A stretch of DNA of 64,000 nt, from contig NZ_SSNI01000006.1 of the NCBI RefSeq assembly GCF_010015475.1, positions 146,525 to 210,524 on the forward strand, written 5' to 3'. The notes below the pieces were generated by a model, which saw only the letters and a program-made list of their open reading frames with translations, was not told the DNA's origin and made no database searches. The stretch comes from Pontibacter pamirensis. Lineage in GTDB: Bacteria > Bacteroidota > Bacteroidia > Cytophagales > Hymenobacteraceae. This document shows positions 51,121 through 59,495 of this stretch, in pieces (position 1 is the stretch's first letter; each line of letters starts with the position of its first letter). The translations under genes were made by a program, and so were the position numbers.

Positions 51121-53897
51121 TAAAATCTAAAGTTATAGGTGATGGTAGGGATAGGCTGGCCGAAGATGGACATCTTATACCCGTTTATTCTGCCTTCCTC
51201 TGCTTTGAAGTAAATGGAATAAGGGTTTCGTCGCCCGGTCAGGTTATAGACAGCCAACGTCCAGGAGCTGTGCGCCAGTTTTTTAATTTTATGGTTGCCT
51301 TCTATGTTCAGCGCCAGGTCCAGGCGGTAATAGTCTGGCACCCGGTAGGCGTTTCTGTCAGAGTAATAAATGCGCTGGCTGTTGCCCAGGGTATATTTGG
51401 CAAGCGGCAGGGTGATAGGCCGGCCGGTGCTGTAGGTAAAGTTAACCGAGGTGCTGAAACGCTGGCTGAAACGGTAGTTGCTGATAAGGGTAAAATCGTG
51501 CGGCTTGTCAAAATTACTGGGGTAGTACTCGCCGTTGTTTATCTTTTCGCCGGTCTCCGCGTCATCCAGGCGCACCAGCGTGCGGGAATAGGTATAGCTC
51601 ACCCAGCCATTCATTTTGCCGGTTGCTTTTCGCAGCATCACTTCCACACCATAGGCCTTGCCTTCTGCGCCAGCCACATCCGTTTCTATGTGATGGTTCA
51701 TGACCAGGGTAGCACTGCTCTTGTAGTCCAGGAAATCCTGCATCTTTTTGTAGTATCCTTCCACAGAGAACTCAATCGTATTGGCCCTGAAGTTTCTGTA
51801 ATAGCCCAATGCCAGTTGGTCGCCTACCTGTGGCCTGATGTTCGCATCACTCAGCTTCCACACATCCGTGGGCGACATGGATGTGGTATTAGAAAGCATA
51901 TGAATGTACTGGCGCATGCGGTTGAAGCTCAACTTTACCGAAGAGTTATCTGTTAGCCCAAGCCTTGCCGACAGCCTATATTCTGGCCCGTGATAGGTAG
52001 CAAACACATCGCCTGATTTATAAACAGCCGTATCCTGTATCGTGCCCTCCGTTTTAGGAGCTCCGGGAGCGTAAGTGTTCACTGACCGTGGCCCCAAGGC
52101 ATTAAAGAAGGAGTAACGCAGACCCACAGAAACTGAGAAACGGCGGGTGATATCGAAACGGTCGGAGGCATAGATGGCACTTTCAAGGGCACGCTCTGCC
52201 TGTAGCCGGTCCGGCGCAATCAGCGACTCCGGGCTGTTAGGCGTCAGAGTGCCGGGATTTACATTGTATAAGATAGAGCTTGCGCCAAAATCTACGGTAT
52301 GCTTGGACGTAGGGAAATAACTGAAGTCGGCCTGCAGGTTCGATTGGTTTATACCAAAGGTAAGCCTGGAAGCATTCACCGGATTTTTCTTGCTGGTTAC
52401 GTCGTAATCATAGTGGCTGTATACACCTGTGAGCACGCCGTACAGTTTGTTCTGGAAGATGTGCTTCCACTTCAGGCTTGCCGCTTGGTTGCTGAAGCGG
52501 AACAGGGTGTCGGCGCCCAATTGAAACCTGTCTTTACTCAGGTAGCCGTTCAGGTATAATGTGTTCTTCTCGTTTATTTCATGACTGATGTGCCCGTTGA
52601 TATCGTAGAAGCCTGCTGAGCTTTCGTTAAATGATTTGTTCGGGAGTTTTTTCAGCAGCCAATCGGAGTATGTGCTGCGGCCCCCGATGAGGAAGGAAGT
52701 TTTGTCTTTTTGAATGGGTCCTTCTAGGGTAAGTCTGCTCGTGAGCAAGCCGATGCCACCAGACCCGGCAAACTCTTTTTTGTTACCGTCGCGGCTCGTC
52801 ACTTCCAGCACCGACGACAGGCGACCTCCATACTTGGCCGGGATTCCGCTTTTATAGAGCTCCACCGTTTTCAGAATATCGGGGTTGAAGGCTGAGAAGA
52901 AACCAAAAAGGTGCGATGGATTATAGATAGTAGCATCGTCAAACAGAATCAGGTTTTGGTCGGTACTACCTCCGCGCACGTTCATACCGGTGCTACCCTC
53001 TCCCACAGACTTCACCCCCGGCAGCGTAAGCACCACACGCAAAATGTCGGTTTCTCCGAAAGCCGTGGGTACTTGTTTGATGGTGCGGATGTCCAGCTTT
53101 TCCATACCCATCTGCAGCCCCGACACGTTTTTGTCTTTTTCCGCCTCTACCAGCACCTCTTTCAGCGTCCGTACATCTTCGGCTATGTCAATGTTCAGTT
53201 TTCCTTCGGAGTACAGCATGATGTGGCGCCTAGTGTTTTGCAGCCCGATGGCTTTTACTTTCAGCTCGTGTCGGCCCACAGGCAGCGTGAGGGAGTAGTA
53301 GCCGTACTGGTCGGAGGTGGTGCCTATCAGCGGGGACTCAATGTATACTGCCGCTCCAATGATCGGTTCGCCGGTTTTAAAATCGCGCAGGTGCCCGGCT
53401 AGGTTCGCTTTACCAGTTGCACCCTCTCTTTTTACACCTATCTCGTAGAGCTTCAGCTCTGATCCCGCTTTTTTAACTTCTTTCTCCTCGCCCTGTAATC
53501 GGTTAGCGGCTACCTGTGGTGCGCTATCCCCTGTGTTTTCTACAGGCTCGAAGAAATTCTTTGGCAGGCTTACACTAAGCTGCGTGCCCCTCGTGACAAA
53601 TACCCGCTGCGCAGCGTCTATGGCAAACTGTAAGTCTGTATTTCGGAAAACCTGGCTAAGTACGTTAGAAAGCGGCTGCTCCTTTACCTGCAGCGTGATG
53701 GAAAGGCTGTCAACAGCAGTAGCGTCAAAGTAAAATTGATAATTAGTCTGCGCCTCCACCTCACGGGCAAACTCCTCAAAAGTAGCTGACTTAAAATTGC
53801 CGCTAATGAAGGCTGCTTCTGTTTGCTGCGCCTGCCCCTGCGCTACACAACACAAAACCACAAGAAGAGATAAAATGGGGCGGTACAGGTGGGTCAT
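51120..53897 (-). CDS. TonB-dependent outer-membrane receptor with STN domain
   Basis: This 925-aa receptor begins with a signal peptide (QGQAQQ). An STN domain follows (residues about 35-105, FEEFAREVEAQTNYQFYF and the NVLSQVF helix), then a carboxypeptidase-D-like regulatory domain (GHLRDFKTGEPIIGAAVYIE). Next come the plug (ILRVVLTLPGVKSVGEGS, GMNVRGGSTDQNLILFDD) and a 22-strand type barrel ending in the aromatic ITYNFRF. It imports an unknown ligand by TonB energy. STN usually talks to a FecR anti-sigma factor, but none is encoded nearby. ATG at 53897; a GTG at 53921 is also open. Confidence 0.92.
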   Translation of the reverse strand: MTHLYRPILSLLVVLCCVAQGQAQQTEAAFISGNFKSATFEEFAREVEAQTNYQFYFDATAVDSLSITLQVKEQPLSNVLSQVFRNTDLQFAIDAAQRVFVTRGTQLSVSLPKNFFEPVENTGDSAPQVAANRLQGEEKEVKKAGSELKLYEIGVKREGATGKANLAGHLRDFKTGEPIIGAAVYIESPLIGTTSDQYGYYSLTLPVGRHELKVKAIGLQNTRRHIMLYSEGKLNIDIAEDVRTLKEVLVEAEKDKNVSGLQMGMEKLDIRTIKQVPTAFGETDILRVVLTLPGVKSVGEGSTGMNVRGGSTDQNLILFDDATIYNPSHLFGFFSAFNPDILKTVELYKSGIPAKYGGRLSSVLEVTSRDGNKKEFAGSGGIGLLTSRLTLEGPIQKDKTSFLIGGRSTYSDWLLKKLPNKSFNESSAGFYDINGHISHEINEKNTLYLNGYLSKDRFQLGADTLFRFSNQAASLKWKHIFQNKLYGVLTGVYSHYDYDVTSKKNPVNASRLTFGINQSNLQADFSYFPTSKHTVDFGASSILYNVNPGTLTPNSPESLIAPDRLQAERALESAIYASDRFDITRRFSVSVGLRYSFFNALGPRSVNTYAPGAPKTEGTIQDTAVYKSGDVFATYHGPEYRLSARLGLTDNSSVKLSFNRMRQYIHMLSNTTSMSPTDVWKLSDANIRPQVGDQLALGYYRNFRANTIEFSVEGYYKKMQDFLDYKSSATLVMNHHIETDVAGAEGKAYGVEVMLRKATGKMNGWVSYTYSRTLVRLDDAETGEKINNGEYYPSNFDKPHDFTLISNYRFSQRFSTSVNFTYSTGRPITLPLAKYTLGNSQRIYYSDRNAYRVPDYYRLDLALNIEGNHKIKKLAHSSWTLAVYNLTGRRNPYSIYFKAEEGRINGYKMSIFGQPIPTITYNFRF

Positions 53898-53968
53898 AAG
53901 TTTGTTCGTTACAGCTGGCACTTCTGCCGGGTTAATTTAAGTATGGAAGTATAAGAAGTAGCTCAGGC

Positions 53969-54751
53969 TTATTTACCACTGCTCTGTGCCTCTTCATCAG
54001 AAAGGCTATCGTAGTACCTGGTTAAGGCAAGTATGGCTTCTTCCCGCTGTTTCCGGAATTTGAAGCGCTGCGCAGAAGCATATTTCTGCAGTTGTCTCTT
54101 TTTGTCTTTGAAAACCTTGTACACAGACCGCTTGCTGTTCACCTGATGGAATTGCCCGTCTTTCCGGATGTAAAATTTATCTACCATCCTAAACTCGCCC
54201 TCCATACCGTCCGGCGTGGCTCTGTCCTGCATCTCCTTTATTCTCTTCACCAGGAATTGGGTGTCCTGGCTATACATTAAATCGTAGAACCCGGGCTGTA
54301 GTATATTCTGGCCGGCACTATCTGCTTTGTGGTGCACAAATGTGTGCCCGTGCAGTTGAAACGTGTCAACTTTCCCGTTGATGAGCTTCAACATCAAGCC
54401 GCTGCTGTTATGAGGCAGTATCACTTCATCGGTTACTACATCATACAGCAGAGGTACTTGCTTATACCAGGCGCCATCGTAAAATACATTCCCCCGCACT
54501 ACCGCCTTTGAAATAAAAAACTGATCGCCTTCGAAATGAGGCTTTTTATAGTCGACATACTCTGTGCCGTTATATAAATGCGTCTGAACACCTACAGCTT
54601 CCTCATAGGCTGCCAGCGCGTGCTGCACTGAACTCTGCAGGAACGCAGTATCTACCGGACTACTTTGTGCATGCGTGATGCCTGTAAATAAAAAGGAAAG
54701 CTGTAGCGCTATGCCCATCAGAAACAGGCACTTTAGTTTTACCGGCCGCAT
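53969..54751 (-). CDS. Secreted protein of unknown function, TonB cluster
   Basis: This 260-aa protein has a signal peptide (ending THAQS). I do not recognise the family. The central part has short beta segments (NGTEYVDYKKPHFEGDQFF, GAWYKQVPLLYDVVTDEVIL), and the C-terminal 60 residues are basic and helical (KVFKDKKRQLQKYASAQRF). It lies upstream of the receptor on the same strand, so it may be the first gene of the cluster. Confidence 0.6.
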   Translation of the reverse strand: MRPVKLKCLFLMGIALQLSFLFTGITHAQSSPVDTAFLQSSVQHALAAYEEAVGVQTHLYNGTEYVDYKKPHFEGDQFFISKAVVRGNVFYDGAWYKQVPLLYDVVTDEVILPHNSSGLMLKLINGKVDTFQLHGHTFVHHKADSAGQNILQPGFYDLMYSQDTQFLVKRIKEMQDRATPDGMEGEFRMVDKFYIRKDGQFHQVNSKRSVYKVFKDKKRQLQKYASAQRFKFRKQREEAILALTRYYDSLSDEEAQSSGK

Positions 54752-54964
54752 TTTCTATATTGTATAATTTGAATGAATTCTTCAGTAAGTTAAGTTCATT
54801 ATAAAATATAGACAAGTGTTATAACAAATATTCTGTTTCAAAATTCATACGAGCATTTTAGTTGGCTAAAAAACAGCCAAAGAGAGAATGGAAGGCACAT
54901 TTATGGGTAAAGCATCATTTGCCTCCTCATAAAATTTTACAGAACAGAGAGTGCATTAATTGGG

Positions 54965-56107
54965 CTACAGCTTAATTGCCATTTCCCAGATAGCCTGCAC
55001 AAAGAGGGACCAGCTAAAGCGCTTTTTGTAGACTTGTATGTGCTGAGAAAATGCCTCTCCTTGTTTTGAAGTATAAAATTGAAGAATAGCCTGCGCTATT
55101 GCTTGTGGCTGCGGCTCCACAACATGCCCCACCTCCCCATCCGGCACCAGTTCCGGTAGTCCTCCTACATTTGTCACCACCATAGGTTTATTGAAGTGAT
55201 AGGCAACCTGCGTTACACCGCTTTGCGTGGCATGCTTATAAGGTTGCACCACCAGGTCAGCAGCACAGAAATAGTGGCGTACAGCTGCGTTAGGTATAAA
55301 ATCAGTGTGCAGCACCAGGCGGTGCTGCAGGTTCAGTTTTTGAATGAGGGCGTGGTATGGAGCTGCATCCTCGTAAAATTCACCTGCCACAATCAGCTTT
55401 ATGTCCGGGCGCTGTTGCAGCATTGGTTCCGCCAGGGCCTGCAGTAGCAGGTCTAGGCCTTTATAGGCCCGGATAAAACCGAAGAACAGGAGGTAATTGT
55501 ACTGCGGGTCGAGGTCTAAAGCGGCACAGGCTGCTGCTTTAGTTTCTGCTTCGCCAAAGTTATCATACAGCGGGTGCGACAGGTATGTTGCTGGCTTGTC
55601 GGGTTCAAAACGCTTCAGGTCCTGCAACACTGAACGTGAGAGCGTGATAAAACCGTGGCAGGCACTGAGGAAATATTTTGTAAAAGGCACATCCCCCGGC
55701 CGCTTCTCGTGTGGCACCACATTGTCTGTGATAGCCAGTATGCGGCTGTGCCTGTTTCTGCGGATGATGCGGGCTATCGTGCCAAGGGCAGGCCCCATAA
55801 AAGGAAGCCAATAGCGGAAGATAACCAGGTCTGGCTTCTGTTTCCGGATGTAGTTGCCGGTGTGCCACCAACTGACAGGATTGATTGAATTGATGAGTAC
55901 TTTGATTTGGAGGTCTTCCGGGACAGGATCGTCCGTGTATTGGCTTTTGCCCGGAAACAGGAAGGAAGGGTATTGCAGGCTAAAGGTAACAATCTCCACC
56001 TCATCGCCTGCCTCCTGAAAGGCGTAGGCCAGGCGCTCGTTAAAAGTAGCCATGCCACCGCCCCGCAACGGATGTGCCGGCCCTACTATAACAACCCGCT
56101 GTCTCAT
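54965..56107 (-). CDS. Family 4-type glycosyltransferase
   Basis: This 380-aa GT-B fold enzyme has an N-terminal GPAHPLRGGGMATFNERLA glycine loop and C-terminal LLFFGFIRAYKGLDLLLQAL. The nucleotide-sugar segment VVQPYKHATQSGVTQVAYHF and GGLPELVPDG follow, with the typical Glu. It builds a surface polysaccharide or glycolipid; sugar unknown. It is last in a run with a GT2 gene and two DUF4199 genes. Confidence 0.88.
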   Translation of the reverse strand: MRQRVVIVGPAHPLRGGGMATFNERLAYAFQEAGDEVEIVTFSLQYPSFLFPGKSQYTDDPVPEDLQIKVLINSINPVSWWHTGNYIRKQKPDLVIFRYWLPFMGPALGTIARIIRRNRHSRILAITDNVVPHEKRPGDVPFTKYFLSACHGFITLSRSVLQDLKRFEPDKPATYLSHPLYDNFGEAETKAAACAALDLDPQYNYLLFFGFIRAYKGLDLLLQALAEPMLQQRPDIKLIVAGEFYEDAAPYHALIQKLNLQHRLVLHTDFIPNAAVRHYFCAADLVVQPYKHATQSGVTQVAYHFNKPMVVTNVGGLPELVPDGEVGHVVEPQPQAIAQAILQFYTSKQGEAFSQHIQVYKKRFSWSLFVQAIWEMAIKL

Positions 56108-56120
56108 TATTGATGTTCTT

Positions 56121-57095
56121 TTATTTCCTGAGCGCTCCTACCCTGTCCCGGATAAGGTACTCGTTGCGTTTGTTGGAGGCCATGGAGATCATTTCAGCCA
56201 GGAACCCTGCCAGAAACAGCTGCACCCCCAGTACAACAGCTACCAATGCCAGAAAGAACAGCGGTTGGTCCACAATATCACGCACACGGCCTCCCAAATA
56301 AACGCCTAGCATTTTCTGGGCTATCAGCCAGACAGTAATTCCCAGACCCACCACAAACATAAGCGTACCCATGGTACCGAAGAAGTGCATCGGGCGCTTC
56401 TTAAAGCGGCTGACAAACGTGATAGAAAGCAGGTCTAGGAAACCATAAACAAAGCGCTCCAGGCCAAACTTGGTGGTGCCATACTTGCGCTCCTGGTGCT
56501 GCACGGGCTTCTCCCCTATTCTGGTAAAACCGTTCCACTTCGCTATAACAGGTATATAACGATGCATTTCTCCGTGCACCTCAATGCTTTTTACCACCAG
56601 CTGCCGGTATGCTTTCAGGCCGCAGTTAAAGTCGTGCAGTTGGATGCCTGACAACTTGCGGGTAGCGGCGTTAAAAAATTTGGTAGGGATTGTTTTGCTC
56701 AGTGGGTCGAAGCGTTTCTTTTTCCAGCCGCTCACCAGGTCATAGCGCTGGTTCTTGATCATATCATACAGCGCCGGGATCTCCTCCGGGCTGTCCTGCA
56801 GGTCAGCGTCCATGGTAATCACCACTTCACCAGAGCAACGTCGGAAGCCTTCGTTCAAGGCTGCCGATTTGCCATAGTTGCGGTTAAAGCTGATGCCCTT
56901 TACCGTGTTGTCTTCGGCACCTAAACTGCACACTACGTCCCAGGAGCGGTCGGTACTGCCGTCATCAACTAAAATTACTTCATAAGAAAACTCGTGCGCG
57001 TGCATCACACGTTTAATCCACCGCACAAGTTCAGGCAACGATTCCTCCTCATTAAAGAGGGGAACCACTACTGAAATATCATAAGGATACTGCAT
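56121..57095 (-). CDS. GT2 glycosyltransferase with C-terminal membrane domain
   Basis: This 324-aa enzyme is of the GtrB/DPM family. The catalytic half has VVVPLFNEEESLPE, VILVDDGSTDRSW, ITMDADLQDSPEEI and RKLSGIQLHDFNCGLKAYR. The C-terminal third has two membrane helices (MHFFGTMGTLMFVVGLGITV; ALVAVVLGVQLFLAGFLAEM). It likely attaches a sugar to a polyprenol phosphate. It follows DUF4199 after 3 nt and precedes GT4 after 13 nt. Confidence 0.92.
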   Translation of the reverse strand: MQYPYDISVVVPLFNEEESLPELVRWIKRVMHAHEFSYEVILVDDGSTDRSWDVVCSLGAEDNTVKGISFNRNYGKSAALNEGFRRCSGEVVITMDADLQDSPEEIPALYDMIKNQRYDLVSGWKKKRFDPLSKTIPTKFFNAATRKLSGIQLHDFNCGLKAYRQLVVKSIEVHGEMHRYIPVIAKWNGFTRIGEKPVQHQERKYGTTKFGLERFVYGFLDLLSITFVSRFKKRPMHFFGTMGTLMFVVGLGITVWLIAQKMLGVYLGGRVRDIVDQPLFFLALVAVVLGVQLFLAGFLAEMISMASNKRNEYLIRDRVGALRK

Positions 57096-57098
57096 GTT

Positions 57099-57623
57099 TT
57101 ACTCAAACTCCGGACGGCTATTCTTCATTATTGCTGAGATGACCAAAGAAAAGATAAAGCCAAAAATTAACGTGATGACAGTCCCGCCAATAACCATTGT
57201 TAACGGGCCCTGGAAGTTCTCCGCCATCGCCATACCTGCATCCACCTGCTCATCTGAAAGGCCCTGCTCCAGCATCTGCACACGCTGCTTCTCCATCATG
57301 CGCGCCATGTATTCGGTGTCTATAAATGCCGTATATACCCAGGTGAACAAGCCGGTCATAAAGCCGAAAACCGCTGCTAACAAGGTGCCGATTCCAAGCC
57401 CCTGCCCATACGACATGTAGCCGAAGTTCTGCTCCTTGTAGTTTTTCATGGCCAGCACGATACCCGCAATCAGAATGATATACGCAAGGCTGCTAAGCCA
57501 ACGGTTATCGCCTAAATCGGTTACCATGATGATAACCTGATAGACGACACCTACCAAACCAAAGAGTAAGCCATACTTAAGGGCTACAGATGCTACAGAG
57601 GGTTGCTTTTCAATAGTGGTCAT
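57099..57623 (-). CDS. DUF4199 membrane protein A
   Basis: This 174-aa protein with four hydrophobic helices is a member of DUF4199. The central YKEQNFGYMSYGQGLGIGTL motif (basic/aromatic loop then a Gly-rich helix) is typical of the family. A short acidic-basic loop lies between helices 3 and 4. Function unknown. It is a paralogue of the next gene upstream; together they probably form a complex related to the glycosyltransferases. Confidence 0.85.
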   Translation of the reverse strand: MTTIEKQPSVASVALKYGLLFGLVGVVYQVIIMVTDLGDNRWLSSLAYIILIAGIVLAMKNYKEQNFGYMSYGQGLGIGTLLAAVFGFMTGLFTWVYTAFIDTEYMARMMEKQRVQMLEQGLSDEQVDAGMAMAENFQGPLTMVIGGTVITLIFGFIFSLVISAIMKNSRPEFE

Positions 57624-57652
57624 AGTTGTTAGCTGTTTATAGGTTTACGTTT

Positions 57653-58162
57653 TTACTTACGAAAGAAAACGGCCGCTATCAATGAAAAAAGCCCTCCCAC
57701 AAACATCCGCCGCACAAAATCATCTGCTGCCAGCATACTTGGCGTTAAAGAATCCAGTGCCTTATACCCCTCTTCATACAGGCTTTCCCCTAACATTCTC
57801 ACCTGCTCTTCTCTCGTCTCCTCGAGTAAAGCCCTCATCTCCGCCACATGGGTCTGTATCACCTCTGGCCCTACCAGGTAAATGAAAAGAAAAATTAGCA
57901 TGGCGGTCGTCATGGCAGTATAGAATGCTACTGACAGCCCTACTCTAAAGCCTTTGCCAAAGCTCATGTTGCCGTCGTTGAACAACTTAAAGTAGCGGAT
58001 GGCAAGAAATATAAATACGGGAATTGGCAGGTACGTCAGGCGACCTGCGCCACCAAAGGGGTTATACCCCATAAAGTAAAGGACTACCACCAATAAGAAA
58101 CAAGCCAGACTACACAGTACGCCGTAGCGTATTCCAACCCTAATAATTGTCTGATTCAGCAT
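57653..58162 (-). CDS. DUF4199 membrane protein B
   Basis: This 169-aa DUF4199 protein is similar in layout to protein A: four helices and the loop FNDGNMSFGKGFRVGLSVAF. The start at 58162 (MLNQTIIRVG) is preferred to an upstream GTG at 58198. It ends in FFRK. It lies 60 nt downstream of the dihydroorotase-like gene. Confidence 0.82.
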   Translation of the reverse strand: MLNQTIIRVGIRYGVLCSLACFLLVVVLYFMGYNPFGGAGRLTYLPIPVFIFLAIRYFKLFNDGNMSFGKGFRVGLSVAFYTAMTTAMLIFLFIYLVGPEVIQTHVAEMRALLEETREEQVRMLGESLYEEGYKALDSLTPSMLAADDFVRRMFVGGLFSLIAAVFFRK

Positions 58163-58222
58163 TTTGCTAATTCGCCCCTGCTGGTCTTTTGCCAACACAA
58201 GCTCAATATAAGTATAAATATA

Positions 58223-59494
58223 TTAAAAATATTGATTAAGCACTGCCTGCCCTTTGTGTATCGTGCCGATAACCCTCCCCTTTAGCTCTTGGCCAAAGAA
58301 AGGACTGTTTTTAGACTTAGATTTTGTAGCTGCTTCAGATGGCGTCCAGGAGGTATCCGGGTTGAAGAGCGTCAGGTTGGCGGCCTCTCCTTCTTCTATC
58401 TGCGGTTCGGCCAGGCGCAGAATCCGGCGTGGGCCAGAGGTAAACTTCGCTACCAATTGCTCCGTCGATAATACGCCTGAAAGGGTGCTGTTTGCCACAG
58501 CAAAGGAAGTTTCTAAGTTGATGATGCCGAAATCAGCCAGGTCAAACTCCAGCCGCTTCGCTTCTGTGTCGTGCGGCATGTGCGCCGATACAAGGGCATC
58601 GATGGTTCCGTCCTGCAGCCCTTGCTTTATAGCGGCCACATCTGTTTCGCCTCTGAAAGGCGGAGCTACTTTATAGTTTGTATCAAAAGGAGTAATTGTC
58701 TCGTCTGTAAAAGCTGCCTGGTAACTGGCGACATCACAGGTGACGTGCAGGCCTTCCGCTTTCGCTTTCCGGACTGCCTCTATGGCCGCTGCCGTAGAAA
58801 GAAGTGAAAAGTGCATCCTTCCTCCTGTGTAGGCAAGCAACTGCAGGTCGCGGGCTACCATTACTTCTTCTGCCAGCGCAGGAATGCCTTTCATCCCTAA
58901 GCGGGTGCTTACTTCGCCCTCGTGCATTTGCCCGTGTTCTGTCAGACGTGTATGCTCGGCTTTATTCATTAGCAGGCCATCGAACAGTTGCACATACTGC
59001 AGTGCTTTGAGCAGTACATCCGCCCCCTGCAGCGGCTTTGTGCCATCTGTGAAAGCCACTGCTCCTGCCCGGTGCAGATCTATCATTTCTGTCAGGTCTT
59101 TGCTATGGGTATCTACTGTGATAGCCGCTGCAGGCAAAAGGCTCACAGGCAATTGTTGTGCAATGCTTTTCACATAATTCACGGCTCCTTTCGTCTGCAC
59201 AACCGGCTCTGTGTTTGGCAGGCACACTATTTCCGTGAAGCCACCAGCCGCTGCAGCAGCAGCTAAGGAATGCAGATTTTCTTTATACTCCAGCCCTGGT
59301 TCTCCCACGAAGGCAAACATGTCTACCCAACCTGCCGACACACACAGCCCTTCAGTCGCAATGGTCTCATCCGCTTCCTGCGTTTCGGAGCCTATGTACG
59401 TGATAATGCCATCCTGGATCAGGATATTCTTTTTTTGTAGATGATGTTCAGATTGTGGGTGGTAGATTGTTGCTGCTTGGAGAAGTATTTTCAT
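58223..59494 (-). CDS. Dihydroorotase-like pseudoenzyme (PyrC'-like)
   Basis: This 423-aa protein is of the dihydroorotase/allantoinase family, with MKILLQAATIYHPQ, IATEGLCVSAGWVDMF, and LTLFNPDTSWT near the end. The metal site is lost. The expected HxH is FAF (residues 60-62, VDMFAFVGEPG). The later HHL-type motif is YQA (VASYQAAFTDE). The usual TDHAPH is SAHMPH, losing the Asp. Such inactive homologues (PyrC', PyrX) help aspartate transcarbamoylase assemble in some bacteria. A catalytic dihydroorotase must then be elsewhere. Confidence 0.85.
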   Translation of the reverse strand: MKILLQAATIYHPQSEHHLQKKNILIQDGIITYIGSETQEADETIATEGLCVSAGWVDMFAFVGEPGLEYKENLHSLAAAAAAGGFTEIVCLPNTEPVVQTKGAVNYVKSIAQQLPVSLLPAAAITVDTHSKDLTEMIDLHRAGAVAFTDGTKPLQGADVLLKALQYVQLFDGLLMNKAEHTRLTEHGQMHEGEVSTRLGMKGIPALAEEVMVARDLQLLAYTGGRMHFSLLSTAAAIEAVRKAKAEGLHVTCDVASYQAAFTDETITPFDTNYKVAPPFRGETDVAAIKQGLQDGTIDALVSAHMPHDTEAKRLEFDLADFGIINLETSFAVANSTLSGVLSTEQLVAKFTSGPRRILRLAEPQIEEGEAANLTLFNPDTSWTPSEAATKSKSKNSPFFGQELKGRVIGTIHKGQAVLNQYF

Positions 59495-59495
59495 T

